Shown piece after piece: positions 1-8,340 of a stretch of DNA of 64,000 bases. A program made the translations under genes and the position numbers. Position 1 is the first letter of the stretch, and every line of letters begins with the position of its first letter. This DNA is from Paucilactobacillus hokkaidonensis JCM 18461 (lineage in GTDB: Bacteria > Bacillota > Bacilli > Lactobacillales > Lactobacillaceae), in the NCBI RefSeq assembly GCF_000829395.1, contig NZ_AP014680.1:1054001-1118000 (forward strand), written 5' to 3'. The notes below the pieces were generated by a model. That model was given only the letters and a program-made list of their open reading frames with translations, made no database searches and had not been told where the DNA came from.

Positions 1-216
1 CCAATTCAAAGAGCCAAAATTGAAGAAACAACTGCACTCGGTGCGGCCTTTTTGGCAGGATTAGCAGTTGATTTCTGGCATGATCAAGATGAATTATTGC
101 AACTCAGCAGTCTCGGAGACGAATTCAAGCCGTCAATGAAACCAGAACGTTGTAGTAAAATATATTCAGGCTGGCAACAGGCTATTAAAGCAACACAGTA
201 TTTTAGTAGGCATTAA
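1..216 (+). CDS. glpK: Glycerol kinase, C-terminal end (partial)
   Basis: The window opens inside this gene; the last 71 codons are visible and end at a TAA. The visible part includes an EETTALGAAFLAG-type segment and ends with SGWQQAIKATQYF, which fits the C-terminal helix region of FGGY-family glycerol kinases (ATP-dependent phosphorylation of glycerol to glycerol 3-phosphate in the cytosol). The catalytic N-terminal part lies outside the window, so activity cannot be judged. A 110-bp hairpin element starts 20 bp after the stop and may terminate the transcript. Other FGGY sugar kinases are possible, but the tail fits GlpK best. Confidence 0.85.
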   Translation, partial: PIQRAKIEETTALGAAFLAGLAVDFWHDQDELLQLSSLGDEFKPSMKPERCSKIYSGWQQAIKATQYFSRH

Positions 217-236
217 ATTAATTGAACAAAAAGAGA

Positions 237-346
237 GTGAGAAAAAAGGCGGTTAGATTCTGAGCATAGCCTAGACTAACGAATGATCCGTACTTTGGAT
301 CGTTCGTTAGTCGTAGCTAAGCGGAAGAATCTGCCTTTTTTCTCAC
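237..346 (+). repeat. 110-bp long-hairpin intergenic repeat, copy 1
   Basis: This is an almost completely self-complementary element. The outer arms GTGAGAAAAAAGGC (237-250) and GCCTTTTTTCTCAC (333-346) pair perfectly. AGATTCT/AGAATCT pair next, and inner arms GACTAACGAATGATCC and GGATCGTTCGTTAGTC close a short loop. An unpaired internal segment (GAGCATAGCCTA facing GTAGCTAAGCGGA) separates the two stems. A second 110-bp copy lies in the opposite orientation at 55557-55666. The element sits just after glpK, between convergent genes, so it could act as a terminator; the U-rich 3' arm fits that. It is much longer and more structured than an ordinary terminator, and its dispersal suggests a repeat family. 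Confidence 0.8.
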
Positions 347-423
347 GTTTTAGAAATAATATTTGGGAAATATAACGAGGCAGCAACAGAAATATAGTTT
401 TTGCCCGGCCCATTAATTAGCAA

Positions 424-1236
424 TTATTGTGCTAGTTTTAAGTATTTTGTTAAATAATGAGCCAGCCCATCATGTTCATTATCTTCAGTCGTAGTATCAT
501 TAGCTACCTGTTTAATGCTTGGAATAGCATTCTTCATGGCAACGCCACGACCAGCATAACTCAGCATTTCTTCATCATTCGCCTCATCGCCAAAGGCAAT
601 TATATTTTGTTTGCTAATGTTATATTGTTTGGCAAGGTAGTCAACACCGCGAGCTTTTTGAATTCCCTTGGAGACTACTTCTAAGATACTGCTTGGTCCA
701 CCCCAGACACGCACATCAACTGCTGAACCATATTTTTCGGCAATCCGTTGGACGAGTAATTTTTCTTCTGCCGGATTATATTGTAAAGTTAATGCGGTAG
801 GGTCTGAAGTTAAATTAATTGAGTTTAAAATTTCATCCTTAGTAATAGCTGATGGGAAAAAGTCAGGCATAATATTACTTTCATGGTTAGCCCATAAATG
901 CAATTTGTTTTCTGCCGTGATAGTGCCAATTCCTAATTCTGAACCATGTTGCAATAAATCTAAGGCAATTTCTTTATCGATACTCATTTGATATTCGCGA
1001 TTCCATTGCTGATGGGGAATATGAGCTAAGGCACCATTGAAATTAACCATGGGTGATTTTAATCCAATCTGGTCATAAAAATTGGCGGAAATGCGATATG
1101 GTCGACCAGTAACGATACTAACAATATGGCCATTTTTAGCGGCCTGGCGTAAAGTTTTAATGGTTGTGGCTGACAGTTGCGACTGATTATTCAAAGTTGT
1201 ACCATCAAGATCGATGGCAATCAAATGTTGATTCAT
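424..1236 (-). CDS. Cof-type HAD-superfamily phosphatase
   Basis: A 270-residue cytosolic hydrolase of the Cof/YidA branch of the HAD superfamily, which dephosphorylates small sugar phosphates or nucleotides such as FMN; the substrate cannot be told from sequence. Motif I is DLDGT with nucleophile Asp9 and acid/base Asp11. Motif II is the Thr of the SIVTGR segment. Motif IV is GDEANDEEML near residue 216. The large C2-type cap lies between motifs II and III. Length is normal for Cof proteins. An AGGATG ribosome binding site precedes the ATG. The gene is monocistronic and convergent with glpK, sharing the hairpin repeat between them. Confidence 0.85.
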   Translation of the reverse strand: MNQHLIAIDLDGTTLNNQSQLSATTIKTLRQAAKNGHIVSIVTGRPYRISANFYDQIGLKSPMVNFNGALAHIPHQQWNREYQMSIDKEIALDLLQHGSELGIGTITAENKLHLWANHESNIMPDFFPSAITKDEILNSINLTSDPTALTLQYNPAEEKLLVQRIAEKYGSAVDVRVWGGPSSILEVVSKGIQKARGVDYLAKQYNISKQNIIAFGDEANDEEMLSYAGRGVAMKNAIPSIKQVANDTTTEDNEHDGLAHYLTKYLKLAQ

Positions 1237-1402
1237 TAATTTTCACATCCTAATTTAGATATCACATCAGACTAAGATAGCATAAAAAGATGGGAATGAC
1301 TAGTCACGTAAGATTAAAATAGAACTTAAATATGGTCTTAATTGTTATATACAAGCATTTAAATGTATATTACAATTTGCCATTTAGAAAGGACATTAAG
1401 CT

Positions 1403-2749
1403 TTGAAATTACCAATAGAATTCATTCATAAATATCAGCAATTATTAGGCGATGAAGCCAAAGAGTTTTTAGCTTCATTCCAAGAAAAAAGCTATAGTGG
1501 TTATCGAATTAATCCACTTAAGCCTGATTTTGTTATTGATCAGAACTATTTAACAAATGAAAAGATTGAATACTGTGATACCGGATTTTTTGGTTCTGTA
1601 AATGGAAAATCTATCGATCATACGGTTGGATATCTCTATAGCCAGGAACCATCTGCAATGTATGTTGGAGAAGTTGCTGATCCCAAACCTAATGAACGAG
1701 TTCTTGATCTTTGTGCTGCGCCAGGCGGAAAAAGTACCCATCTAGTTAGCAAAATGAATAACGAGGGCTTACTCGTAAGTAATGAAATTTTTAAAAAGCG
1801 AGCTACCATTTTGGCTGAGAATTTAGAACGGTGGGGTGCAAAAAATACGATTATAACCAATGAAAGTCCAGAGAAATTGGCTCCTAGATTTCTCAACTTT
1901 TTTGATCGAATTTTAGTAGATGCGCCGTGTTCAGGTGAGGGAATGTTTCGTAAGGATCCAGAAGCGGTGAGCTATTGGAATATTGATTATCCTCTGGAGT
2001 GCGCTAATCGGCAACGAAAAATATTGGCCTCAGCAATGGAAATGTTGAAACCGGGAGGGACCTTGATTTATTCTACTTGCACGTTTGCACCAGAGGAAGA
2101 TGAACAAATTATTGCTTGGCTATTAACAAATTATCCGACACTCAGTGTGGAACCAATTAAAAAGTACACCAACATGGATTCTGGTCGGCCTGAGTGGGCA
2201 GATAATAATTCTGAACTAGCTAAAACTGTGAGATTATTTCCACATCATATCAAAGGTGAGGGCCATTTTATTGCGAAATTAAAATTGGCAGGAAATGATA
2301 TTTCTAATAAAAATCAATTTCAACAAACTAGTAAGTTAACAAAAGAACAGGTTACATTATTTAATGATTTTACTCAAACTGTGCTTAACCAGATAAATTT
2401 CAACTCGTTAATTACATTTGGAGATCAACTATATTCAATTCCTGATGGGGTGCCCAGTCTGGATCACTTGAGTGTTATTCGTCCAGGATTACATTTAGGA
2501 ACATTTAAGAAGAAACGCTTTGAGCCATCATTTGCGTTGGCATTAGCGTTAGATTCGTCAAGTGTAAAAAATAAAATTAAAATTACAGAGGAACAATGGC
2601 GTGAGTATGTTCATGGTGATACTATCAAACTTGATCATGATTTAGAAAAAGGATGGTATTTACTTACTTGCCAGGGCCATTCAGTCTGTTTTGGCAAAGC
2701 TGTTAATCGAACTGTTAAAAATTTTTATCCAAAGGGTTTACGGTTTTAA
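1403..2749 (+). CDS. RsmF/NOP2-family rRNA cytosine-C5 methyltransferase
   Basis: A 448-residue SAM-dependent m5C RNA methyltransferase of the NOL1/NOP2/Sun family, probably modifying 16S rRNA. The SAM-binding motif DLCAAPGGKS is at residues 102-111. The two conserved cysteines are Cys176 in DAPCSGEG and Cys226 in STCTF; one is the nucleophile and the other releases the product. A C-terminal region of about 150 residues follows, as in the RsmF/YebU subfamily with a PUA-like domain. It starts at TTG with AGAAAGGA about 9 bases upstream. It stands alone, and the IS30 copy is inserted downstream. Whether the target is C1407 or a neighbouring base cannot be decided here. Confidence 0.88.
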   Translation: MKLPIEFIHKYQQLLGDEAKEFLASFQEKSYSGYRINPLKPDFVIDQNYLTNEKIEYCDTGFFGSVNGKSIDHTVGYLYSQEPSAMYVGEVADPKPNERVLDLCAAPGGKSTHLVSKMNNEGLLVSNEIFKKRATILAENLERWGAKNTIITNESPEKLAPRFLNFFDRILVDAPCSGEGMFRKDPEAVSYWNIDYPLECANRQRKILASAMEMLKPGGTLIYSTCTFAPEEDEQIIAWLLTNYPTLSVEPIKKYTNMDSGRPEWADNNSELAKTVRLFPHHIKGEGHFIAKLKLAGNDISNKNQFQQTSKLTKEQVTLFNDFTQTVLNQINFNSLITFGDQLYSIPDGVPSLDHLSVIRPGLHLGTFKKKRFEPSFALALALDSSSVKNKIKITEEQWREYVHGDTIKLDHDLEKGWYLLTCQGHSVCFGKAVNRTVKNFYPKGLRF

Positions 2750-2800
2750 AAAATGGGGCAACTAGTCTATAAAAAATTTCAATTTTATTGTTCACTTTAA

Positions 2801-2813
2801 TAATATAATTATT
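2801..2813. repeat. Left 13-bp direct repeat flanking IS30
   Basis: TAATATAATTATT occurs here and again at 4001-4013, just outside the two ends of the IS30 element; one extra G separates this copy from the left end. It is a candidate target-site duplication. It is longer than the 2-3 bp typical of IS30 itself, although long duplications are known for some family members. The AT-rich sequence means chance similarity is not excluded. Confidence 0.5.
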
Positions 2814-4000
2814 GCCCGATTTAAAATCGAAGTGCAACACCAGTAAACTATACAAATAGGCCATGGAGACCTAAACTCTAAGTGACAAAACTCGAGAAAG
2901 GAAGTCTCCATGACCCAAACTAAGAATAGCACTAAGAAACAATACCAACAACTGCAACCAGAAGAACGAGGTATTATCCAAATATTGCATGATCAATGTA
3001 ATTCCATCCGTCAAATAGCCTATCGACTACATCGTAGTCCCAGCACTGTAAGCCGTGAGATTAGGCGTGGTACTGTCAAGCAGCGTAACTCTGACTATCT
3101 GTTTTTCACTGATTATTACGCAGAAACTGGTCAGATAATGTACAAAAATAACCGAACACATTGTCATTCCAAGGGCCTACTAAAGCCCTGCTGGCTCTTC
3201 TTCAAGATGTTAGAGCAGGCGCTTAAACAGCATCCTAGAGTAGACAGCGTTGATGGCTTTATTCATCGATTCAAAGGGCTTCACCCGGAGTGTCGATATC
3301 CATCAGTTCCAACGGTATACCGGTATATTGACCAAGGATTGCTAAACTTGAAAAATAGTGATTTACCACAAAAACTACGACGCCACATTAAGGGCAACCA
3401 CAACCATCAACGACATAATAAGAAGATCTTAGGTACTTCAATTGAGCAAAGACCCTCTGTGGTTGATGATCGAACTACGTTCGGTAACTGGGAAGGTGAG
3501 CTAGTTAAAGGCAAACGAATCGCTTCAGAACCGTCGCTATTAACGATTACGGAACGGAAAAGCCGGTTGGAATTGATCATTAAGATTCCCAATTATCACG
3601 CTGATACCTGTTTAGATGCACTTCAAAAGGTTATCAATCAGCACAACTCAAAGTGGTTCAAATCCATCACATTTGATAATGGAAGTGAATTTTATCTGCT
3701 TTCAAAAGTACATGGTACTCAGATCTACTTTGCCCATCCATATTCACCTTGGGAACGCGGCAGCAATGAGAATGCCAATGGCCTAATTCGAGAGTATATT
3801 CCTAAGGGCCTGTCGCTAAAGCAGTTCTCAGAAGATCAAATCACTCGGATTCAAAACGCAATCAATGCCAAGCTTCGCAAGTCACTTAAATATCTAAGTT
3901 CCAAAACATGTTTCAATCAATACACAACGTGCTAGTTTCAGGTTCCTAAACCAATTCTTGGTTTGCGTAACAGGTGTTGCACTTGATTTGACAATTCGGG
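2814..4000 (+). mobile_element. IS30-family insertion sequence
   Basis: An element of about 1.19 kb carrying one transposase gene. The terminal inverted repeats are imperfect and about 27 bp long. The left end begins CCCGATTT and contains AAGTGCAACACC (2830-2841). The right end, read inward, begins CCCGAATT and contains the same 12-mer (complement at 3973-3984). The ends are flanked by the 13-bp direct repeats at 2801 and 4001. It is inserted in the gap between the rRNA methylase gene and the terminator of the mevalonate operon, so no gene is visibly disrupted. Ends are inferred from inverted-repeat alignment and could be off by one or two bases. Confidence 0.82.
2910..3935 (+). CDS. IS30-family transposase
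   Basis: A 341-residue transposase. Residues 20-55 form the helix-turn-helix typical of IS30 (RQIAYRLHRSPSTVSREIRRG). The RNase H-fold catalytic core follows: second acid Asp256 in TFDNG and third acid Glu287 in ERGSNENANGLIREY, with the usual spacing of about 30 residues. The first acid, normally the Asp of a WEGDL-type motif, reads WEGEL here, placing Glu197 at that position. This may be a natural variant or an inactivating change. The frame is otherwise intact and full length. The start follows AAAGGAAG. Confidence 0.93.
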   Translation: MTQTKNSTKKQYQQLQPEERGIIQILHDQCNSIRQIAYRLHRSPSTVSREIRRGTVKQRNSDYLFFTDYYAETGQIMYKNNRTHCHSKGLLKPCWLFFKMLEQALKQHPRVDSVDGFIHRFKGLHPECRYPSVPTVYRYIDQGLLNLKNSDLPQKLRRHIKGNHNHQRHNKKILGTSIEQRPSVVDDRTTFGNWEGELVKGKRIASEPSLLTITERKSRLELIIKIPNYHADTCLDALQKVINQHNSKWFKSITFDNGSEFYLLSKVHGTQIYFAHPYSPWERGSNENANGLIREYIPKGLSLKQFSEDQITRIQNAINAKLRKSLKYLSSKTCFNQYTTC

Positions 4001-4013
4001 TAATATAATTATT
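4001..4013. repeat. Right 13-bp direct repeat flanking IS30
   Basis: The second copy of TAATATAATTATT, identical to 2801-2813 and directly abutting the right IS30 end (CGGG at 3997-4000). Removing the element and one repeat would restore an AT-rich intergenic sequence leading straight into the mevalonate-operon terminator. Confidence 0.5.
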
Positions 4014-4014
4014 T

Positions 4015-4052
4015 AAAAAAAGATTGTAAAACAAATGTTTTACAATCTTTTT
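4015..4052 (-). terminator. Terminator of the mevalonate operon
   Basis: Perfect arms AAAGATTGTAAAAC and GTTTTACAATCTTT with an ATTT loop, followed on the minus strand by a run of seven T. The upstream arm contains the fni stop codon, so the hairpin starts inside the last codons of that gene. The complementary A-run makes it look usable from both strands. Confidence 0.88.
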
Positions 4053-5086
4053 AGTCCACGTTGTTTTGTATAGTTATTTAGTTCTGCTGATAAAACATAC
4101 GGGACAGAAGGTAGTTCTTGAAATTTATTCACCCCACATAGCAGTAAAAGGCGTTGGACTTCAGTCTCCCAATTACTTAGTACTGTGTCTAATGCATCAA
4201 TTCCATCAGTCATTAAAACGTGGAGAAAATATCCAGCAACGCCAACCGCATTAGCACCTAAAATACCACTTTTAATCACATCTACAGGTGATGAAATGCC
4301 ACCAGAAGCAAAAATTGTTAGTTTCTGATTAAATTGTTGGGCTTCTAAGAGTGATTCAGGGGTGGTTTGACCCCATGACTTTAGATCATCAAATTGATTA
4401 TCATGATTACGCCGATTTTCAATTTGAGCAAAGTTGGTACCACCACGACCACTGACGTTAACGTATTTAACACCAACGTCAACAAGCTGTTGTAGCGTTT
4501 GCTTGTCCATGCCAAACCCAACTTCTTTAACAATGATGGGTACTGTAAGCTGATTAACTAGCTTTTCAATATTATTTAACCACCTAAACGTTCTTGAACC
4601 TTCAGGCATGGTCAATTCCTGTGCTACATTAACATGTAGTTCCAGGGCATTTGCTGCTAACATTTCAATTGCCTGGTTCGCTCTGGTCACGGATGTTTCT
4701 GCACTTAGATTAGCAAAAATAATACCAGTTGGATTTTCCTCTCGGATTATTTTAAAACTGGAGATTGCATTGGCATCATTTAAAGCAATACTTTGTGAGC
4801 CACTGGCCATTGCTAAGTGGTGTTTTGCCGCTAAAAATGCTAATTGACGATTTAACTGTTCAGTTTTATCACTACCACCAGTCATTGCTTCAATATAAAA
4901 AGGGGTATCCAAAATCAAATTTTTATTGAGACATGTTTGCAGCGAAATATCATCAATTGACTTCTCAGGGAAACTACGGTGAATGATTCTGACTTGGTCA
5001 AATTCATCCACCGTGTGAGCTGCATTATAGTATTTTTGGGCTAAGGAAACATGTTCATCTTTTCTGTGCGCATGGCTTGATTCCAT
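4040..5086 (-). CDS. fni: Type 2 isopentenyl-diphosphate delta-isomerase
   Basis: A 348-residue FMN- and NADPH-dependent enzyme interconverting isopentenyl and dimethylallyl diphosphate. Visible features are the N-terminal segment around FDQVRIIHRSFPE, the FYIEAMTGG substrate/FMN loop, the LHVNVAQELTMPEG segment, VKEVGFGMDK, the VSGRGGTNF phosphate loop and a glycine-rich ASGGI segment near the FMN phosphate. Length is typical of the family. It is the last gene of mvaK1-mvaD-mvaK2-fni, 13 bp after mvaK2, and supplies both C5 units for undecaprenyl phosphate and related lipids. It is unrelated to the zinc-dependent type 1 isomerase. Confidence 0.93.
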   Translation of the reverse strand: MESSHAHRKDEHVSLAQKYYNAAHTVDEFDQVRIIHRSFPEKSIDDISLQTCLNKNLILDTPFYIEAMTGGSDKTEQLNRQLAFLAAKHHLAMASGSQSIALNDANAISSFKIIREENPTGIIFANLSAETSVTRANQAIEMLAANALELHVNVAQELTMPEGSRTFRWLNNIEKLVNQLTVPIIVKEVGFGMDKQTLQQLVDVGVKYVNVSGRGGTNFAQIENRRNHDNQFDDLKSWGQTTPESLLEAQQFNQKLTIFASGGISSPVDVIKSGILGANAVGVAGYFLHVLMTDGIDALDTVLSNWETEVQRLLLLCGVNKFQELPSVPYVLSAELNNYTKQRGLKRL

Positions 5087-5099
5087 TACTTAAACCTCG

Positions 5100-6185
5100 C
5101 TATTCAGTAACACTTTGTTTGATTACATGGACGGTTAGGCGTAATCGTTCAATCTTATTTTTAGTCCATTGTTCAAACATATCGGTTAAATCAGTTTGCC
5201 GATCAATTGCAACAATTCCACAGTCACCGCCACCAGCACCGGAAGTTTTAGCAGCACCACCAAATGTTTCAGCAATTTCACACATTTTAGTTAAAACTGG
5301 GGTTTCAATAGTAACGTCGGAAAAAGAACTGAGATTTTTTAGTAATTCGCGATTATAACGAATTTCATTTTGAATAATTTTAACGTTAGCTTGGTGAAAG
5401 CCTTCAATCATTCTTTGGATGCATTTACGACTTTCAGCTAAAAAAGTTTGGTATTCAAGCTGTTCGCGTGCTTTTACCAAAGATACTTTATCGACCAAGG
5501 TAGACGTTGAAGCAGGTGAGCCAGTCCAACCAATTAATAATTCAAGATTAGCTGGAGCATTTAGTTGTTCAATGTTTAACCCAGGCCAATCTAATTCCAA
5601 TAGTTGAGGTAAGTTAAGGTATTGTCGTTGTTGTGCTAACCATTGACGGTCAAAAGAGTGGTATGCAATCCATCCGCCATACACAGAGGCAGCAATATCA
5701 CCTAATGAGCCATTTCCTTGAACTTCAAAATGGGCAATCGCAGCCAATTTAAATATCATATTCTGGTTTACAGGTAGCTGATAAAATTCGCAAAGGGCCT
5801 TAACGGTCGCTACTGTAACGGCAGCCGAAGAACCTAACCCATATTTTTTACCATCATCACTGTCCAACTGACTGTCAATTTTTAAGTGATAGAGGCGTAA
5901 ATCACGATCTAGACTACGAGCATATTGCTCAGTTATTTTAATGGCTGATAAAATGTAGTGAAAGGGATTATCTCGATTATCGAAAACCATTTCATCCCCT
6001 TGTCGCCGCCAATAAATCGAATTTTCATTGTATTGGCGAGAAACAATACTGCCAAAGTCTTTGCTTTCCTCAACACTGCAGGTAACAAATTGGTTTAAGG
6101 CTACAATAATTGCTGGGAAGCCATTTTCAACAACGGCATATTCGCCAGCAATATATAATTTTCCAGGTGCTTGCGCTGTAATCAA
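5100..6185 (-). CDS. mvaK2: Phosphomevalonate kinase
   Basis: A GHMP-family kinase converting 5-phosphomevalonate and ATP to 5-diphosphomevalonate. The N-terminus APGKLYIAGEYAVVE and the phosphate loop YGLGSSAAVTVA (residues 115-126) are diagnostic, and a C-terminal GAAKTSGAGGGDCG loop matches GHMP motif 3. The start is chosen as the TTG at 6185, giving MITAQAPGK. An AAAGGA sits 9 bases upstream of it, and orthologues start at this point. An in-frame ATG at 6209 would place the protein start before that ribosome binding site. A neighbouring TTG at 6188 is equally in frame. Third gene of the mevalonate operon. Confidence 0.92.
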   Translation of the reverse strand: MITAQAPGKLYIAGEYAVVENGFPAIIVALNQFVTCSVEESKDFGSIVSRQYNENSIYWRRQGDEMVFDNRDNPFHYILSAIKITEQYARSLDRDLRLYHLKIDSQLDSDDGKKYGLGSSAAVTVATVKALCEFYQLPVNQNMIFKLAAIAHFEVQGNGSLGDIAASVYGGWIAYHSFDRQWLAQQRQYLNLPQLLELDWPGLNIEQLNAPANLELLIGWTGSPASTSTLVDKVSLVKAREQLEYQTFLAESRKCIQRMIEGFHQANVKIIQNEIRYNRELLKNLSSFSDVTIETPVLTKMCEIAETFGGAAKTSGAGGGDCGIVAIDRQTDLTDMFEQWTKNKIERLRLTVHVIKQSVTE

Positions 6186-6216
6186 CAAAACATGTCCTTT
6201 CGATAACATGAAATTT

Positions 6217-7197
6217 TTATTCTAAGTATTCTATTCCTGGTCCAGGTAAAGAGACCACTAAGTTTTGCTTACTAAATTTAGTGCTCAAGGCATCTAAAAT
6301 AGCTTTTCGGTCCGTATGTTGGTAAATCACTTTAACGTTTGGACCAGCGTCCAAAGTATAATAGCAGTTTATACCCTGTGTACGCAAGTCTTTAATTGCG
6401 CTCATAGCAACCAAACTGTCAGCATTAAAGTAAGTGAAACTTGGCTGCGCAGAAAGGGTTAGCGCATGCATACGCATGGCGTTTTCTTCTGCAATTTGGC
6501 CAATTAAATTTATATCTTTTTTTACTATTGCTGACTTCATTGCAACCATATCATTAGCGACAACTTGTTGCCAGGCAGGGTAATATGGTGAAGTTGCAAC
6601 AACATTTTGCATGCCGGAACGACTAGAAACTTTTTTTACCCGCGTATCAGTTAAAATAGCAATCATTTCTAGTCCAAAATCAACTTGTTCGTCAACCGGA
6701 ACAGCAAATGAAGTTTCATCGTCATTGCCTTTGCGCCATTCAACTAAACCACCAAAAACTGAGCGGGTGGCAGAACCAGATCCCCGACGGGCCAGGCGAG
6801 ATAATTGGGTTTGATCTAAGTTTAAGCCAGCTGCTTTGCTTGCAGCTGCGGCTAGTGCAGCAAATGCTGAGGATGAAGAAGCTAGACCGGCTGAAATGGG
6901 GACATGATTTTCTGAATTAACTGTAGCGTATAAAGAACAGTTGCTCTGTTGTCTGACTAAATTCATGAAGTGCGTTAGTTTTTGTTCATTTTTACTATCA
7001 ACAGATTGTCCATCGATTAAAAATGAATCTTGGATTAATTCAGCATTAAATGTTACTTCGGTTGTAGTATAAAATTCGTTTAAGGTTAATGAGAGGCTGT
7101 CAGTGTAAGGTAATATTAACTCCTGATTTTTTTTACCCCAATATTTGACTAAGGCAATATTAGTATGGGCACGGGCTTTAGCATACATTTGTGTCAT
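6217..7197 (-). CDS. mvaD: Diphosphomevalonate decarboxylase
   Basis: A 326-residue GHMP-family enzyme that ATP-dependently decarboxylates mevalonate diphosphate to isopentenyl diphosphate. The N-terminal AHTNIALVKYWGK and the phosphate loop PISAGLASSSSAF (residues 100-112) are signatures of this enzyme, as is the SGSATRSVFGG segment. The ATG at 7197 has GGGAGGAAA directly upstream, so the longer in-frame extension to 7248 is not used. The start overlaps the last 20 bases of mvaK1, implying translational coupling. Second gene of the mevalonate operon. Confidence 0.93.
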   Translation of the reverse strand: MTQMYAKARAHTNIALVKYWGKKNQELILPYTDSLSLTLNEFYTTTEVTFNAELIQDSFLIDGQSVDSKNEQKLTHFMNLVRQQSNCSLYATVNSENHVPISAGLASSSSAFAALAAAASKAAGLNLDQTQLSRLARRGSGSATRSVFGGLVEWRKGNDDETSFAVPVDEQVDFGLEMIAILTDTRVKKVSSRSGMQNVVATSPYYPAWQQVVANDMVAMKSAIVKKDINLIGQIAEENAMRMHALTLSAQPSFTYFNADSLVAMSAIKDLRTQGINCYYTLDAGPNVKVIYQHTDRKAILDALSTKFSKQNLVVSLPGPGIEYLE

Positions 7198-8137
7198 TGT
7201 TTCCTCCCTGTAGTGGCTGAATCCAAGTTGCGGTGGCACCAGCGTCAATTAATTTGACTGATAATGACTGAGCGGTCGCTGCATCTTTGACTAAGGCAAT
7301 AATACAGCCACCACGGCCACCACCAGTTAATTTTGCCCCCAAAGCTTGATTATCCATTGCTACTTGAATCAAATTGTCGACTGACGGATGACTAACATTT
7401 AGCAGTTTGAGTTGTGTTTGCGCACGTGATAATATGATGCCCAAATTATTAGAATTTCCATTTTGTAAGCAGGTCTTAGTCTCCTTAGCTAGATTACCAA
7501 GGGTTTCAATCTGGCCCACAGTAGCTTCTTTGTTTGATAGCAATTGTTCTTTAACTGCTTTGATTGCATCACCGGTTTGGCCTTTAACACCACTATCAGC
7601 GATTACGAGCGTACCAGTAACATTCATTGCTAGGTGTTGGCCTGCATGACCCTTAACAAACCAGATTGGATTTATTGCACTGGTAGTGGCCGCATCTAGG
7701 CCACTGGGACTTCTGTGAGTGATTTTTTCCTCTATATCTGCCAATTTTAGTAATGTTTCTCGGCTTAATTGGCGGTCATAGTAGTCAAAAAAAGCTCGGA
7801 TAATAGCAATTGCACTTGCCGCGGACGATCCCATTCCACGTTCAGCAGGTAGCATGCTGGTAATGTTCATTTTCCAACCATCGCTTTGACCATCAAATTG
7901 GTTTATTAATGCTAAAATTAATGTTTTAATTCCCAGCATATTTTCAGGAGCTTCAGTTATGGATCCACTAAAATAACGGCTATCAAGTAGTTGTTGCTCT
8001 GAATCAAGTTTAGTTATCGTTACTGTTAACTTAACTTCGGGAAGTGGAAGCGCAATTGCAGGTTGTCCATAGACAACGCTGTGCTCACCAATTAAGATAA
8101 TTTTTGCATGGCTCGTGCCAATACCTGTGGTTTTCAA
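7178..8137 (-). CDS. mvaK1: Mevalonate kinase
   Basis: A 319-residue GHMP kinase performing the first committed phosphorylation of mevalonate. SHAKIILIGEHSVVYG (residues 9-24), the glycine/serine loop PAERGMGSSAASAI (98-110), and KLTGGGRGGCIIAL near the C-terminus are the three GHMP motifs. The start is TTG; the usual ATG is absent, and an upstream ATG is out of frame. It is the first gene of the operon, divergent from dinG across about 200 bp, so the operon promoter must lie there. HMG-CoA synthase and reductase are not in this window. Confidence 0.93.
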   Translation of the reverse strand: MKTTGIGTSHAKIILIGEHSVVYGQPAIALPLPEVKLTVTITKLDSEQQLLDSRYFSGSITEAPENMLGIKTLILALINQFDGQSDGWKMNITSMLPAERGMGSSAASAIAIIRAFFDYYDRQLSRETLLKLADIEEKITHRSPSGLDAATTSAINPIWFVKGHAGQHLAMNVTGTLVIADSGVKGQTGDAIKAVKEQLLSNKEATVGQIETLGNLAKETKTCLQNGNSNNLGIILSRAQTQLKLLNVSHPSVDNLIQVAMDNQALGAKLTGGGRGGCIIALVKDAATAQSLSVKLIDAGATATWIQPLQGGNNDTNVC

Positions 8138-8340
8138 AATACATCCGGCTTTCTATTTTAATCAAACATAATCATAACTCAAAACCTAATCAGACAAAAG
8201 CTATTTGAGCCTTAAAACGGTGATAACTCGCAAAAGTGGGCTAAAATCACACCCATTTCTAATGGTAAACTAATACAATAACTAGTATGATAAAATATAA
8301 GTGAAATGATCTTAAAATTTATTAAATAATGGTGACAAAA

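Noticed and set aside
237-346. Hairpin repeat as a CRISPR or ordinary REP unit
   Set aside because: There are only two copies 55 kb apart, no spacer pattern and no cas genes; at 110 bp with a fixed internal loop it is larger than typical REP units.
6186-6209. ATG at 6209 as start of phosphomevalonate kinase
   Set aside because: The AAAGGA ribosome binding site lies downstream of this ATG, and family N-termini begin at the TTG at 6185.
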